A DNA stretch of 45,766 nucleotides from Thiothrix sp. GTDB taxonomy: Bacteria; Pseudomonadota; Gammaproteobacteria; Thiotrichales; Thiotrichaceae. The translations under genes and the position numbers were made by a program. Below, one piece after another: positions 24,286 to 32,522 of the stretch (the first letter of the stretch is position 1; every line of letters starts with the position of its first letter). A model generated the notes under the pieces. That model was not told the DNA's origin. It did not search any database and saw nothing but the letters and a program-made list of their open reading frames with translations. The stretch is taken from the NCBI GenBank assembly GCA_020442915.1, contig JAGRJD010000020.1, positions 1 through 45,766 of the forward strand, read 5' to 3'.

Positions 24286-25167
24286 ATGCGTCTGCACCTG
24301 TTACCATTTTTATGCACACTCCTGTTGTCTCAGGCACTGGCAGGGGGTGATGACAGTGCCGTACCCACAAGAATTTGTGGAACCCGTACCTTTTCCGACA
24401 CTGAACGTGCCGAGCGTGAAGCCCGGTTTCGCCTGGCTTATGCCGGTGCCCGTTCCGAACTGCGCACGACCTGGTCGGTGGTTAAGACTGTTACCCTCCC
24501 GGTCTGGTTTCATGTGATTTACAAGCGTGACAGTGATGGCCGGCGGCTGGGCTTTGTACCCAAGGCGGTGGTCCAGAAGCAGATTGATGTCATGAACAAG
24601 GCTTACCGGGGCAGTGGCTTTCAGTTCAGACTGGCGGGTATTTCCCGTACCGAAAACGCCACCTGGTTTGATGGCTGCATGGATGACAGCACGCTGGAAG
24701 AAAGTTTCAAGGCCTTGCTGGCAAGAAATCCGGCCAGAAACCTGAATATGTACTCCTGCAACAGTGCCTCAGGCACCCTGGGCTATGCCTACTTCCCCGC
24801 TGACGGGCCGGAGGGGGATTACCATCACGGGGTGGTACTGAAGTACGATTCACTGCCGGGTGGTGCTGATCCTTTTGGCGATGGCATTACTGCCGTACAT
24901 GAGGTCGGGCATTACCTTGGACTCTACCATACCTTTGAGGGCGGCTGTTCTGTGACCGGGGACGAAGTCAGTGATACGCCTTCGGAGCGCCGTCCGGCTT
25001 TTGGCTGTGCGGTTTATCGGGACAGCTGTGGCGGTCGGGTCGGCAAGGACCCGGTGGCGAATTACATGGATTACAGTGATGACAGCTGCATGAGTACGTT
25101 CAGTATCGGCCAGATTGAGCGCATGCAGCAGCAGGTAAGTGCTTACCGGCCTGCCCTGCTGGAATGA
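24286..25167 (+). CDS. Secreted M43-family (pappalysin/ulilysin-like) zinc metalloprotease
   Basis: The 293-residue product has a Sec signal (about residues 1-19, ending SQALA). The extended zinc motif HEVGHYLGLYH places His205, Glu206, His209 and His215 as the metal and catalytic residues. The Met-turn is Met261 in NYMDYSDDSC. The domain pattern (GFQFRLAGI, DTP near 220, Cys-rich loops) is typical of cytophagalysin/ulilysin peptidases of family M43, secreted enzymes that cut proteins outside the cell. The same frame runs open far upstream across the antisense of the oxidoreductase gene, but ATG 24286 has a GAGGAG site 7 bases ahead and a signal peptide, so this is the start. Confidence 0.93.
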   Translation: MRLHLLPFLCTLLLSQALAGGDDSAVPTRICGTRTFSDTERAEREARFRLAYAGARSELRTTWSVVKTVTLPVWFHVIYKRDSDGRRLGFVPKAVVQKQIDVMNKAYRGSGFQFRLAGISRTENATWFDGCMDDSTLEESFKALLARNPARNLNMYSCNSASGTLGYAYFPADGPEGDYHHGVVLKYDSLPGGADPFGDGITAVHEVGHYLGLYHTFEGGCSVTGDEVSDTPSERRPAFGCAVYRDSCGGRVGKDPVANYMDYSDDSCMSTFSIGQIERMQQQVSAYRPALLE

Positions 25168-25209
25168 TGGGGCAGAAGGCCGAAGGTGAAGGGGAGTCCC
25201 GGCAGGCGG

Positions 25210-25623
25210 TCATGCCAGTGTCGGGGGATCCAGCGCCGGTACATTGCCCCGCTGCCGGAACCAGTTGATGGTTTTCAGCACTCCCTTGCGACTGACCAGC
25301 CAGCGCTCAAGCCGGGTACGGCCCGGAAACTGCATGATGGCCATGCCGATCAGGATGGTCAGCAGGCCCTGCCCCGGCAGTATCAGCATGGCCATGCCGC
25401 TCAGCAGAATCAGCAGGCCGAGCAGGTTACGCAGCAGGGTGGCGGGATGCAGCAGGATGGAGCCGTGGAATGTTTCCGGTGCACGGCTGAAATAATCGAC
25501 AGGAATGCGGCACAGCAGCCAGGGCAGGCTGAGCAGTGAGAACAGGAAGACGATCAGTGAAAGGATTCCCAACCAGAAAAACAGCGGGCGGAAATCACCA
25601 AGGGCATTTATCAAGGCATCCAT
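25210..25623 (-). CDS. Small membrane protein, PGPGW family-like
   Basis: The 137-residue product has an N-terminal hydrophobic helix (about 13-38) and a second hydrophobic pair (about 70-100). The segment LILPGQGLLTILIGMAIM followed by FPGRTRLERWLVSRKGVLKTINWFRQ fits the PGPGW family, whose usual PGPGW reads PGQG here. Function is unknown in the family. ATG 25623 has a GGAG site about 11 bases ahead; the longer frame to 25866 would add unlikely Pro/Arg-rich sequence. It converges on the metalloprotease gene. Confidence 0.75.
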   Translation of the reverse strand: MDALINALGDFRPLFFWLGILSLIVFLFSLLSLPWLLCRIPVDYFSRAPETFHGSILLHPATLLRNLLGLLILLSGMAMLILPGQGLLTILIGMAIMQFPGRTRLERWLVSRKGVLKTINWFRQRGNVPALDPPTLA

Positions 25624-25894
25624 GGTTCCAGGCCACTCCTTATATCCAATAGTCCGGATAGTACGCGAGCACCGGTAGCAGGGAAAGGTGGGGTGGTTTT
25701 GCGCGCACGGGCAAAGTGCCCATTGACCGGGCACAGGTTGGTAGCGGTTTTGCGGCCTGCCTACCGGCGTGTCCGATTCCCTGCCAACTGGCACTCTGCG
25801 GGGTGGGATTGAGCGTGGGCCCGGTTTATAATGCCACCTGATCGGTGTCAAGACCTCCCCCTGCACTAATATTCAGTACAAGGCAGATTTGCAA

Positions 25895-27031
25895 ATGGAC
25901 ATGACCATGCGTTCTGAGTCGGACAAGCGCTTTCCCTATGCTTCCATCGCCCTGTTTCTGGGGGGGCTGGCTTGGGTATTTTCCTTTTTTCTGCCGGTAT
26001 TTCACACCGCTACCGACAGCATTGACGGCTACTGGGTATTTATCAGTGGCTGGATGGGGCTGGTGGTATTCCAGTTCGCCTGGCTGGCCAACCTGCTGAT
26101 TCCGGCTGCGGTCATCCTCATGCACCGGGCACCGATATGGGCGGCACTGATTGCCAGTCTGGCGTTGCTGACGGCAACCCAGGCATTCTGGTTCGAGTTC
26201 ATTCCCGACAGCGTGCACAGCATTCCGGTGACAGGCTTGGGTGAAGGGTTCTGGTTCTGGTATGCCAGTATTGTCCTGATGGGGATCGGTGTCTTTTTCG
26301 GCGCAGATGAAGTCGAGCCTCAGGATCGGCAGACTTATCGGGTTGAGGATGCTCTGGAAACAAAGGCTGATCTGCCTGTTGAGTCCGGATTGGTACCGGT
26401 GCAGAAAAAACCGGAAACAGTACCGGAACCGGTATGGGAGGAGGTATTGGATCGTCCGGCTGCCGTCGGGGAAAGCCATGTGGCTGCTGATGCTGTTGTC
26501 GCAGCGGTTGTGCCGGAGCATGTGGCGGTTGATCCGGTAGTGGAAGCCGTGTTTCCGGGTCAGGTTCAGGATACCCCGCCGGAAAGGCCGCCTGTTGTTG
26601 TGTCTGCACCGGATTCAGTGGTGACAGTGGAAAAAGATTCCGTGACCGTGACGGAGGATGCTCTGGAGAGGGCCGCAGTCGTGATGGCCGTCGAACCGGA
26701 TGCGGGTGATAGCTTGTTGCCACTGCCGGAGGAAGCTTTGGCCGTTGATGTTGATGGTGTGCTGGATGGTGATGAGAAGCTGCAGGAGCCACTGATGCCG
26801 GTGATGGCGGAAGAGAAAGCGAAGCCCGGCAACAAAGCGGATGAGACGGCAGCATTGGTGCCAGGACCGGGACTTGTACAGGATCATCATCAGTTAGCGG
26901 AGCCGCGGCTGGCCATGGCTGACCTGGAGCGACGTTTGCGGGAGGCAGACCGGCAGTATCTGCTGCGTCAGGAGCAGGCGCGTAAAAAAGCCGGCACGGA
27001 ACCGGCTTCTTCTGCAGACCCGGATGCCTGA
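25895..27031 (+). CDS. Four-helix membrane protein with a long acidic Val/Ala/Pro/Glu-rich tail
   Basis: I do not recognise a family. The 378-residue product has about four hydrophobic helices in residues 14-142 (including a FLPVFH motif and a Trp/Phe-rich final pair). Residues about 145-340 form a low-complexity, acidic tail rich in Val, Pro, Glu, Ala and Asp. The last 40 residues (LAMADLERRLREADRQYLLRQEQARKK) look like a short coiled coil. Such a tail could span the periplasm or cytoplasm and present the terminal helix to a partner. A TTG at 25889 is in frame; ATG 25895 is chosen with a weak AAGG site. The gene ends 5 bases from the convergent DUF302 gene. Confidence 0.72.
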   Translation: MDMTMRSESDKRFPYASIALFLGGLAWVFSFFLPVFHTATDSIDGYWVFISGWMGLVVFQFAWLANLLIPAAVILMHRAPIWAALIASLALLTATQAFWFEFIPDSVHSIPVTGLGEGFWFWYASIVLMGIGVFFGADEVEPQDRQTYRVEDALETKADLPVESGLVPVQKKPETVPEPVWEEVLDRPAAVGESHVAADAVVAAVVPEHVAVDPVVEAVFPGQVQDTPPERPPVVVSAPDSVVTVEKDSVTVTEDALERAAVVMAVEPDAGDSLLPLPEEALAVDVDGVLDGDEKLQEPLMPVMAEEKAKPGNKADETAALVPGPGLVQDHHQLAEPRLAMADLERRLREADRQYLLRQEQARKKAGTEPASSADPDA

Positions 27032-27036
27032 CGTGC

Positions 27037-27657
27037 TCAGAATTCCTCGCCGGAAGCCCCCTGCTCCATGATGCCGATGATGATATCCTTGACCGCTTCC
27101 GCCTCGGCTTTCAGCGCTGGTGGCAGGGTCTTGCCACCATAGATCATTATGTCCATGTTCAGGCTGTAAAGGCGGTATTGGCCGTCCTCGCCTTCCACCA
27201 GGGCAATTCGGCAGGGCAGATAGGCTGAAAAGGCATCACTGTAGGCGACCATGCGCATGGCGGTTTGCGGGTTGCAGAACTGGAAAATTTTCAGGAAGCG
27301 TTGTTTTTCCCCGGTTTCCAGTTCCACCTGCTCTGACAGTGGCAGTTCGCCCACACCCTTGATATTGAGTTCGTTGGCCTTGAATTTCATGGCAGACTCC
27401 ACGGCTTCCGGCGTGGCGCCATCGACGACCGGGTAGACCCAGACCGTGGCGTCGGCACTGTTGCCGGTTTGCTTGAGCTTTTGCCACATTGTCTGATAGA
27501 CCCCGGCAGCCTTGGGGTCCAGTGTGTCCAGAGCCGCCATTTCCTCCCGAAATTCTCCAGCCTGTCCGAGCAGGCCACCGAATTTTGCATACCCGATACC
27601 TGCTGCGATCAGTGCCAACAGGCCGATCAGGGCAAGGATGTTGCGTATGATCCCCAT
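27037..27657 (-). CDS. DUF302-domain membrane-anchored protein
   Basis: The 206-residue product has an N-terminal hydrophobic segment (about 6-26) and a C-terminal domain matching DUF302: FKIFQFCNP, then YLPCRIALVEGEDGQYRLYSLNMDIMI and a final helical region. DUF302 has no assigned enzymatic role; some members are in sulfur and redox contexts. Ribosome site GGAGGAG 5-6 bases before ATG. It is the last gene of a minus-strand row with an SCP2-domain gene, a coiled-coil gene and ubiK, 43 bases downstream of the SCP2 gene. Confidence 0.8.
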   Translation of the reverse strand: MGIIRNILALIGLLALIAAGIGYAKFGGLLGQAGEFREEMAALDTLDPKAAGVYQTMWQKLKQTGNSADATVWVYPVVDGATPEAVESAMKFKANELNIKGVGELPLSEQVELETGEKQRFLKIFQFCNPQTAMRMVAYSDAFSAYLPCRIALVEGEDGQYRLYSLNMDIMIYGGKTLPPALKAEAEAVKDIIIGIMEQGASGEEF

Positions 27658-27700
27658 ACGGGACTCCTCCTTCTTGGGCTTTGCTTTGGATAAAGCCGTT

Positions 27701-28105
27701 TTACTGGGTGCTGATGTTTTTCATCAGGCCGAAGGATTTGACGAAAGGTCCGGCCATTTTGGGATTTTTGATCATGGCACTGTAATCACCGGACTTGAAC
27801 TTCAGTTTGCCGGTTGTGTAGGCCATGCCGAGCCCTGCCATACCGATTCCGTTTGCCACCCATTTCATCCAGTCTTTGTGATGCGCCCGCATGTCCCAGT
27901 CGGGTTTTTCGCCTCTGTAATCACCAGCCCGCACGCAGGTGCCATTTTCCACCACAAAAATGCCGCGCGGTTGCTCTTCGTCCTTGAAGCCGCAGGCAAT
28001 GATGGAATTAAAGCCGATTTCGGCCAGTTTACCCCTGACGTCAGGGTCATTGTTCCATTGGTCTTTCAGCTCGTTCATCCAAGCTGCGGAAAACAGTTCA
28101 GGCAT
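27701..28105 (-). CDS. Small SCP2-type sterol-carrier-domain protein
   Basis: The 134-residue product looks like one SCP2-type lipid-binding domain: a short helical start (ELKDQWNNDPDVR), a beta-sheet core (GFNSIIACGFKDEEQ, RGIFVVENGTCVRAG), then the closing KLKFKSGDYSAMIKNPKMAGPFVKSF typical of the SCP2 fold. SCP2 domains hold lipophilic molecules; in UbiJ and UbiT they serve ubiquinone synthesis, but this protein is shorter than UbiJ and lacks its coiled coil. GGGAGG site 5 bases before ATG 28105; the longer frame adds a 16-residue start without a site. It lies close to ubiK. Confidence 0.75.
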   Translation of the reverse strand: MPELFSAAWMNELKDQWNNDPDVRGKLAEIGFNSIIACGFKDEEQPRGIFVVENGTCVRAGDYRGEKPDWDMRAHHKDWMKWVANGIGMAGLGMAYTTGKLKFKSGDYSAMIKNPKMAGPFVKSFGLMKNISTQ

Positions 28106-28230
28106 GGCTCCTCCCGGTGACAGCAATACAAAAAGCAGCCTGGATTGAGTCAATCAGGCTTTCAGGATAGATTGGTATACCGTGTTATAACTTTGTCGTC
28201 CAGGTTTCGCAAGGTTCCATTAGGGGTAGT

Positions 28231-28554
28231 TCAGCCTGGATCCGGGCTGTCTTTCTGCTGTTCGATGGCCTCAATCCGGCGTTGCAGGACTTCCAGGTCG
28301 GCTGACAGCGAACCCAGCTGTGCAGCAATCCGGTCGATTTTCAGGTTTTGCAGCAGCATTGAATCCTGTTGCAGGAGATGCAGTTTTTGCTGGTATAACT
28401 GTATTGCACCCGGTGTGCGCGGATTGAGGCTGGCGATTTCCTGGCGCAGATCGGCAAGCTGCTCCATGAGCTGATGGGCTTTGAAGTAGGCAAAGCCACA
28501 GCTGAAGACAATGATCAACCCCAGCAGGGCGAAAACATCCCGGACGAGACTCAT
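28231..28554 (-). CDS. Single-helix membrane protein with coiled coil
   Basis: I do not recognise a family. The 107-residue product has one hydrophobic helix (about 4-24) and then an alpha-helical part with heptads (LMEQLADLRQEIASL and ILKIDRIAAQLGSLSADLEVLQRRIEAIEQQ-like), so it likely forms a coiled coil facing the cytoplasm or periplasm. Its ATG overlaps the ubiK stop by 4 bases (ATGA), so it is translated with ubiK. The tight overlap suggests a partner of UbiK, but this is inference. Confidence 0.75.
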   Translation of the reverse strand: MSLVRDVFALLGLIIVFSCGFAYFKAHQLMEQLADLRQEIASLNPRTPGAIQLYQQKLHLLQQDSMLLQNLKIDRIAAQLGSLSADLEVLQRRIEAIEQQKDSPDPG

Positions 28555-28859
28555 GACCGGGCTTCCGGATCCGGGAGTTCATCCGCTGCAGTGTGGGTTT
28601 CTCCGCTTTGTGGCTGTGTCCGGGCACAAATACGTTCCAGTTCTGCCACCTGTTGCGCCAGTACGTCCAGTTTGGTGCGTGTGCGTTGCAGTACGGCGCT
28701 CTGAATATCGAATTCCTCTCGGGTAACAAGGTTCATCCGGTGCAGCATGCCTTCCATGCCATCACGCAGATTTTTTTCCATGTCGGCCTGCAGGTGGCGC
28801 AGGGGTTCCGGCATATTGTCGGAAAAGCGCCGGAAGGCATCTTCAAACGGATTGCTCAT
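28551..28859 (-). CDS. ubiK: Ubiquinone biosynthesis accessory factor UbiK (BMFP family)
   Basis: The 102-residue product has the YqiC/BMFP pattern: a short N-terminal amphipathic part, then a coiled coil (LVTREEFDIQSAVLQRTRTKLDVLAQQVAELE), with the typical REEFD motif near residue 48. UbiK binds UbiJ and helps the aerobic ubiquinone enzymes; it can also associate with membranes. AAGGAG site 7 bases before ATG. It is divergent from glnK, from which it is separated by 254 bases holding the nitrogen-control sites. Confidence 0.88.
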   Translation of the reverse strand: MSNPFEDAFRRFSDNMPEPLRHLQADMEKNLRDGMEGMLHRMNLVTREEFDIQSAVLQRTRTKLDVLAQQVAELERICARTQPQSGETHTAADELPDPEARS

Positions 28860-28946
28860 GAGGGACTCCTTGTGTTGGCTGTTGGAAGCGGATTCTACAG
28901 GTATTGTACCAGTTCAGGCGTTCGGGCTCCCGTCACTTATCCATGG

Positions 28947-28963
28947 TGCACTATAAGTGTGCA
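28947..28963. promoter_or_regulatory. glnK: NtrC-type binding site 1
   Basis: TGCACT-ATAAG-TGTGCA is a 17-bp dyad matching the NtrC consensus (TGCAC, N5-7, GTGCA). Its centre is 34 bases from that of the second site, about three helical turns, the usual arrangement of a double NtrC enhancer. Confidence 0.8.
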
Positions 28964-28980
28964 TTTGTAACAGACTGAAT

Positions 28981-28997
28981 TGCATCATCGTGGTGCA
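28981..28997. promoter_or_regulatory. glnK: NtrC-type binding site 2
   Basis: TGCATC-ATCGT-GGTGCA is a second 17-bp dyad near the NtrC consensus, about 72 bases upstream of the -12 element of the sigma54 promoter. Confidence 0.8.
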
Positions 28998-29046
28998 AAA
29001 AAATGAACTACTCCATTTTTGTTTTAAAAAACAGTTCGCTACATTC

Positions 29047-29062
29047 TGGCATGGTGTTTGCT
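29047..29062 (+). promoter_or_regulatory. glnK: Sigma54 (RpoN) promoter of glnK-amtB
   Basis: TGGCAT, five bases, then TTGCT matches the -24/-12 consensus with exact GG-to-GC spacing. It lies 52 bases before the glnK ATG. With the two NtrC dyads this predicts induction under nitrogen limitation. Confidence 0.88.
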
Positions 29063-29068
29063 AGGTAA

Positions 29069-29452
<384 letters not shown>

Positions 29453-29462
29453 GGGAGATACC

Positions 29463-30797
29463 ATGAATATTCGTCTGATTTCACTATTGCTGTTTGCCCT
29501 ATCGGGCTTTTCCGGACTGGCTCTGGCCCAGGAAGCAGCCCAGGTTGCAGAACCGATACCGGACAAGGGGGATACCACCTGGATGATGATATCAACCATC
29601 CTGGTGATCCTGATGACCCTGCCGGGACTGGCCCTGTTTTATGGTGGTCTGGTACGGGCCAAAAACATGCTTTCGGTACTGACCCAGGTATTTTCCATTT
29701 TCTGCCTGATTGCCATTCTCTGGGTGGTATATGGTTATTCACTGGCGTTTGGTGACGGGGGCAGCCTGAATGGTTTCATCGGTGATTTCGGCAAGTTGTT
29801 CCTGGCTGGCATCACACCGGACAGCATGGCGGAAACCTTCAGTGAGGGAGTGGTGATTCCGGAACTGGTGTTTGTCGTGTTTCAGATGACCTTTGCCGCC
29901 ATTACCTGCAGCCTGATTGTGGGTGGCTTTGCCGAGCGCATCAAATTTTCCGCCCTGCTGGTGTTCACGGTGCTGTGGTTCACTTTTTCCTATATTCCGA
30001 TGGCACACATCGTCTGGGCCAGTGGTGGTTTCCTGTTTGAAATGGGTGCGCTGGATTTTGCCGGTGGGACCGTGGTGCACATCAATTCCGGGGTGGCCGC
30101 GCTGGTCGGCTGCATCATCATCGGCAAGCGGGTCGGCTTCGGACGTGACTCCATGGCCCCACACAATCTGGTCATGACCATGATTGGCGGTTGCCTGCTG
30201 TGGGTGGGCTGGTTCGGATTCAATGCCGGTTCCAATCTGGAAGCCAATGGGGTGACCGTGCTGGCACTGCTGAACACTGTTCTGGCCACGGCAGCTGCGG
30301 CACTGGCGTGGATGTTCGTGGAGTGGCTGCATAACGGCAAGGCTTCCATGCTGGGCGTGGTATCCGGAGCGGTTTCCGGTCTGGTCGCTGTCACGCCGGC
30401 TGCCGGTCTGGCCGGCCCCATGGGAGCACTGGTACTGGGAGCGGCAGCCGGTGCGGTCTGCCTCTGGGGTGTGACCGGGCTCAAGCGGATGCTCGGGTAT
30501 GATGACTCACTGGATGTGTTCGGCATTCATGGTCTGGGTGGCATGCTGGGTGCGATCGGTACCGGTATTGTGGCTGCGCCTGCCCTGGGCGGCATGGGGG
30601 CAGCGGATTACAGCATCGCCTCTCAGCTAATGGTCCAGCTGATCGGCGTTGTGACTGCCGTGGTCTGGTCCGGGATTGTCAGTACTGCGCTGTTCCTGAT
30701 TGTCAAGGCGGTCATGGGTCTGCGCGTCACTCAGGAAGAGGAGCGCGAAGGTCTGGATACTGTATCGCATGGTGAGCGGGCCTACACCATGATGTGA
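29463..30797 (+). CDS. amtB: Ammonium transporter AmtB
   Basis: This 444-residue, 11-helix inner-membrane channel moves ammonium. It has a signal peptide ending at about residue 22 (ALA), as in E. coli. Key residues are visible: Asp198 in ALDFAGG, twin pore histidines His206 in VVHINSG and His356 in GIHGLGG, and Trp185 in AHIVWASGG. The cytosolic C-terminal tail ends GLDTVSHGERAYTMM, carrying the segment that responds to GlnK. An AAGGGAG site precedes ATG 29463; the frame extends 63 bases upstream into the glnK end, which is spurious. It is in operon with glnK. Confidence 0.97.
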   Translation: MNIRLISLLLFALSGFSGLALAQEAAQVAEPIPDKGDTTWMMISTILVILMTLPGLALFYGGLVRAKNMLSVLTQVFSIFCLIAILWVVYGYSLAFGDGGSLNGFIGDFGKLFLAGITPDSMAETFSEGVVIPELVFVVFQMTFAAITCSLIVGGFAERIKFSALLVFTVLWFTFSYIPMAHIVWASGGFLFEMGALDFAGGTVVHINSGVAALVGCIIIGKRVGFGRDSMAPHNLVMTMIGGCLLWVGWFGFNAGSNLEANGVTVLALLNTVLATAAAALAWMFVEWLHNGKASMLGVVSGAVSGLVAVTPAAGLAGPMGALVLGAAAGAVCLWGVTGLKRMLGYDDSLDVFGIHGLGGMLGAIGTGIVAAPALGGMGAADYSIASQLMVQLIGVVTAVVWSGIVSTALFLIVKAVMGLRVTQEEEREGLDTVSHGERAYTMM

Positions 30798-30929
30798 TGT
30801 ATAATAAGGCCCACAGTGGGCAGGTTTCAGGTTTTTTGGGGCGGGTTGCCGGCTGGTGCTGGTGGCTCGCCTGTCTGTTTTTGTTTTCCCGCTGTTTACG
30901 ATCGCAACAGCCGCAAGACATGTGTTGGC

Positions 30930-31268
30930 ATGAAATATTTCCGCAGTTACTGGTATTACTGGCATACCGGTCACCCTGTCGTGGCTTTGTCCAGTATGGT
31001 GCTGTCTTTAGTCATTCTGTTTTCAGGTATGGTACTGCTTGCCGGCTTTTCACTCTGGGGGGTGTTGCTGGCGCTGGTACTGGATCTTCTGGGCCTGATG
31101 GCTGTTCTGGCCTATGCCCTGTTTCTGCGTACGCTTGTACCGGATTTGATGCTGGAGCAGGCTGATTTCTGGATACTGAACCAGTTTGTACTCCCTGTCA
31201 TTGCCGCTTTTGTTGTAAACCGGCTGGTCACTTACGGTGTGGCGCGCCTGCTGCTTGGACGGATTTGA
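30930..31268 (+). CDS. Small membrane protein of unknown function
   Basis: I do not recognise a family. The 112-residue product starts with a basic/aromatic stretch (MKYFRSYWYYW) and has three hydrophobic helices, about residues 17-40, 42-66 and 80-108, the last ending near Arg. It lies 132 bases after amtB and converges on lrgB with a 46-base gap. The frame extends upstream to 30816, but the extension is Gly/Cys-rich and looks non-coding; ATG 30930 has only a weak ribosome site. Expression is not proven. Confidence 0.55.
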   Translation: MKYFRSYWYYWHTGHPVVALSSMVLSLVILFSGMVLLAGFSLWGVLLALVLDLLGLMAVLAYALFLRTLVPDLMLEQADFWILNQFVLPVIAAFVVNRLVTYGVARLLLGRI

Positions 31269-31314
31269 AGGCATCATATTTTCAGTGACGGAAAGCCTGT
31301 GCACGGCCGGTCGC

Positions 31315-32037
31315 TTACTGTACCCAGCGGACCAGCCAGGGCAGGATCACCGAGGCCAGAAAGGCCGAAAGCGCCATGGCCAGACCGGAAAATGCGCCCA
31401 TTTCACTGCTGACCTGAAAGGCACGTGCAGTACCGATACCATGAGCGGCCACGCCCATGGCGATACCGCGCACACTGTCATCCCGTATCCCCATCCAGTC
31501 GAACAGCCGGGTGCCGAAGACCGCACCGATGACGCCGGTACTGACGACCAGCACGGCGGTGAGTGAAGGCAGGCCACCCAGACGTTCGGCAATGCCCATG
31601 GCTACTGGTGCCGTCACCGATTTGGGGGCAAGGGACAACAGGGTCCGGGTATCCGCACCCAGCATGTCGGCAATCAGTACCGCACTCAGGCCGCCGATGC
31701 TGACACCCAGCACCAGTGCTGTCAGTACCGGCAGCCAGAGTTGCCTGAGTTTGGCAAACTGGCGATACAGTGGAATGGCAAGGGCTACTGTCGCCGGGCC
31801 GAGCAGAAAATGGACGAACTGGGCTCCGGCGAAGTAGTCCTGGTACGGCATGCCGGTCAGCTGCAACAGGATGATCAGCAGAACAACAGCCGTTACCACC
31901 GGATTTAACAGTTGATTGCGTCCACTGCGGACATAGACGTGGTGAGCGAGCTGGTAGGCTGCCAGGGTTATGGTCAGTCCGAACAGGGGCGAGGCCGCGA
32001 GATAAACCCATATTTGTGCCAGTTGGGGGTTATTCAT
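31315..32037 (-). CDS. lrgB: LrgB-family membrane protein
   Basis: The 240-residue product has about seven hydrophobic helices and the LrgB/YohK blocks: LLNPVVTAVVL, FLLGPATVALAIPLYRQ, LAPKSVTAPVAMGIAERLGG and MGVAAHGIGTARAF. LrgB pairs with LrgA; in Staphylococcus the pair opposes murein hydrolase action, and in other bacteria such pairs move glycolate or pyruvate-like acids. The ATG at 32037 lies inside the end of lrgA (8-base overlap), so the two are translated together. No LytTR or LysR regulator is next to it. Confidence 0.93.
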   Translation of the reverse strand: MNNPQLAQIWVYLAASPLFGLTITLAAYQLAHHVYVRSGRNQLLNPVVTAVVLLIILLQLTGMPYQDYFAGAQFVHFLLGPATVALAIPLYRQFAKLRQLWLPVLTALVLGVSIGGLSAVLIADMLGADTRTLLSLAPKSVTAPVAMGIAERLGGLPSLTAVLVVSTGVIGAVFGTRLFDWMGIRDDSVRGIAMGVAAHGIGTARAFQVSSEMGAFSGLAMALSAFLASVILPWLVRWVQ

Positions 32038-32407
32038 GCCCGGTTTTTCCGCCATGGCCCAGCAGACGACTGACCCCCAGCATGATGAGTGCTGTGGCCG
32101 CCAGCGTCAGCAGGGTTCCCAGCACCAGGGCCACCAGGATCGGCAGCCACTGTTCCTCAAGACGTCCGAAATGGGCCATGACACCCACACCGGCAGGTAC
32201 GAACAGCAGGGACAGGTGTGTGAGCAGGCTGGCACTGGCTGCATCCAGACGCTGCTCCAGGTTGTGGTGCAGAAACAGGCTGGCGAACAGCAGCAACATG
32301 CCGATCACGGGTCCGGGAACCGGCAGTTGCAGCAGGCGGGTGATGATTTCCCCGATTAACTGGTATACCAGCAGCACGGTAATGCCGAACAGGAAATCCG
32401 TAGACAT
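32030..32407 (-). CDS. lrgA: LrgA/CidA-family holin-like membrane protein
   Basis: The 125-residue product has four hydrophobic helices and the family blocks LVYQLIGE, LPVPGPVIGMLLLF and LLFVPAGVGVM. It is the first gene of the lrgAB pair. AAGGAG lies about 5 bases before the ATG. Whether it acts in lysis control or in organic acid movement cannot be told from sequence. Confidence 0.92.
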   Translation of the reverse strand: MSTDFLFGITVLLVYQLIGEIITRLLQLPVPGPVIGMLLLFASLFLHHNLEQRLDAASASLLTHLSLLFVPAGVGVMAHFGRLEEQWLPILVALVLGTLLTLAATALIMLGVSRLLGHGGKTGHE

Positions 32408-32522
32408 GACAACTCCTTTACCGAAGAACGGAACAAGGATGAAATCATAACGCCTGCCTGCAAAAGGCTGGAAGCATTATGCCGCATGCCGCTGTCAGGC
32501 AGTGGTTATACTGGTACCAGAT

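Noticed and set aside
30806..30836. Hairpin GCCCACAGTGGGC after amtB as terminator
   Set aside because: The stem is only 5 bp with a 3-base loop, and the T-run begins about 10 bases later. Too weak to call.
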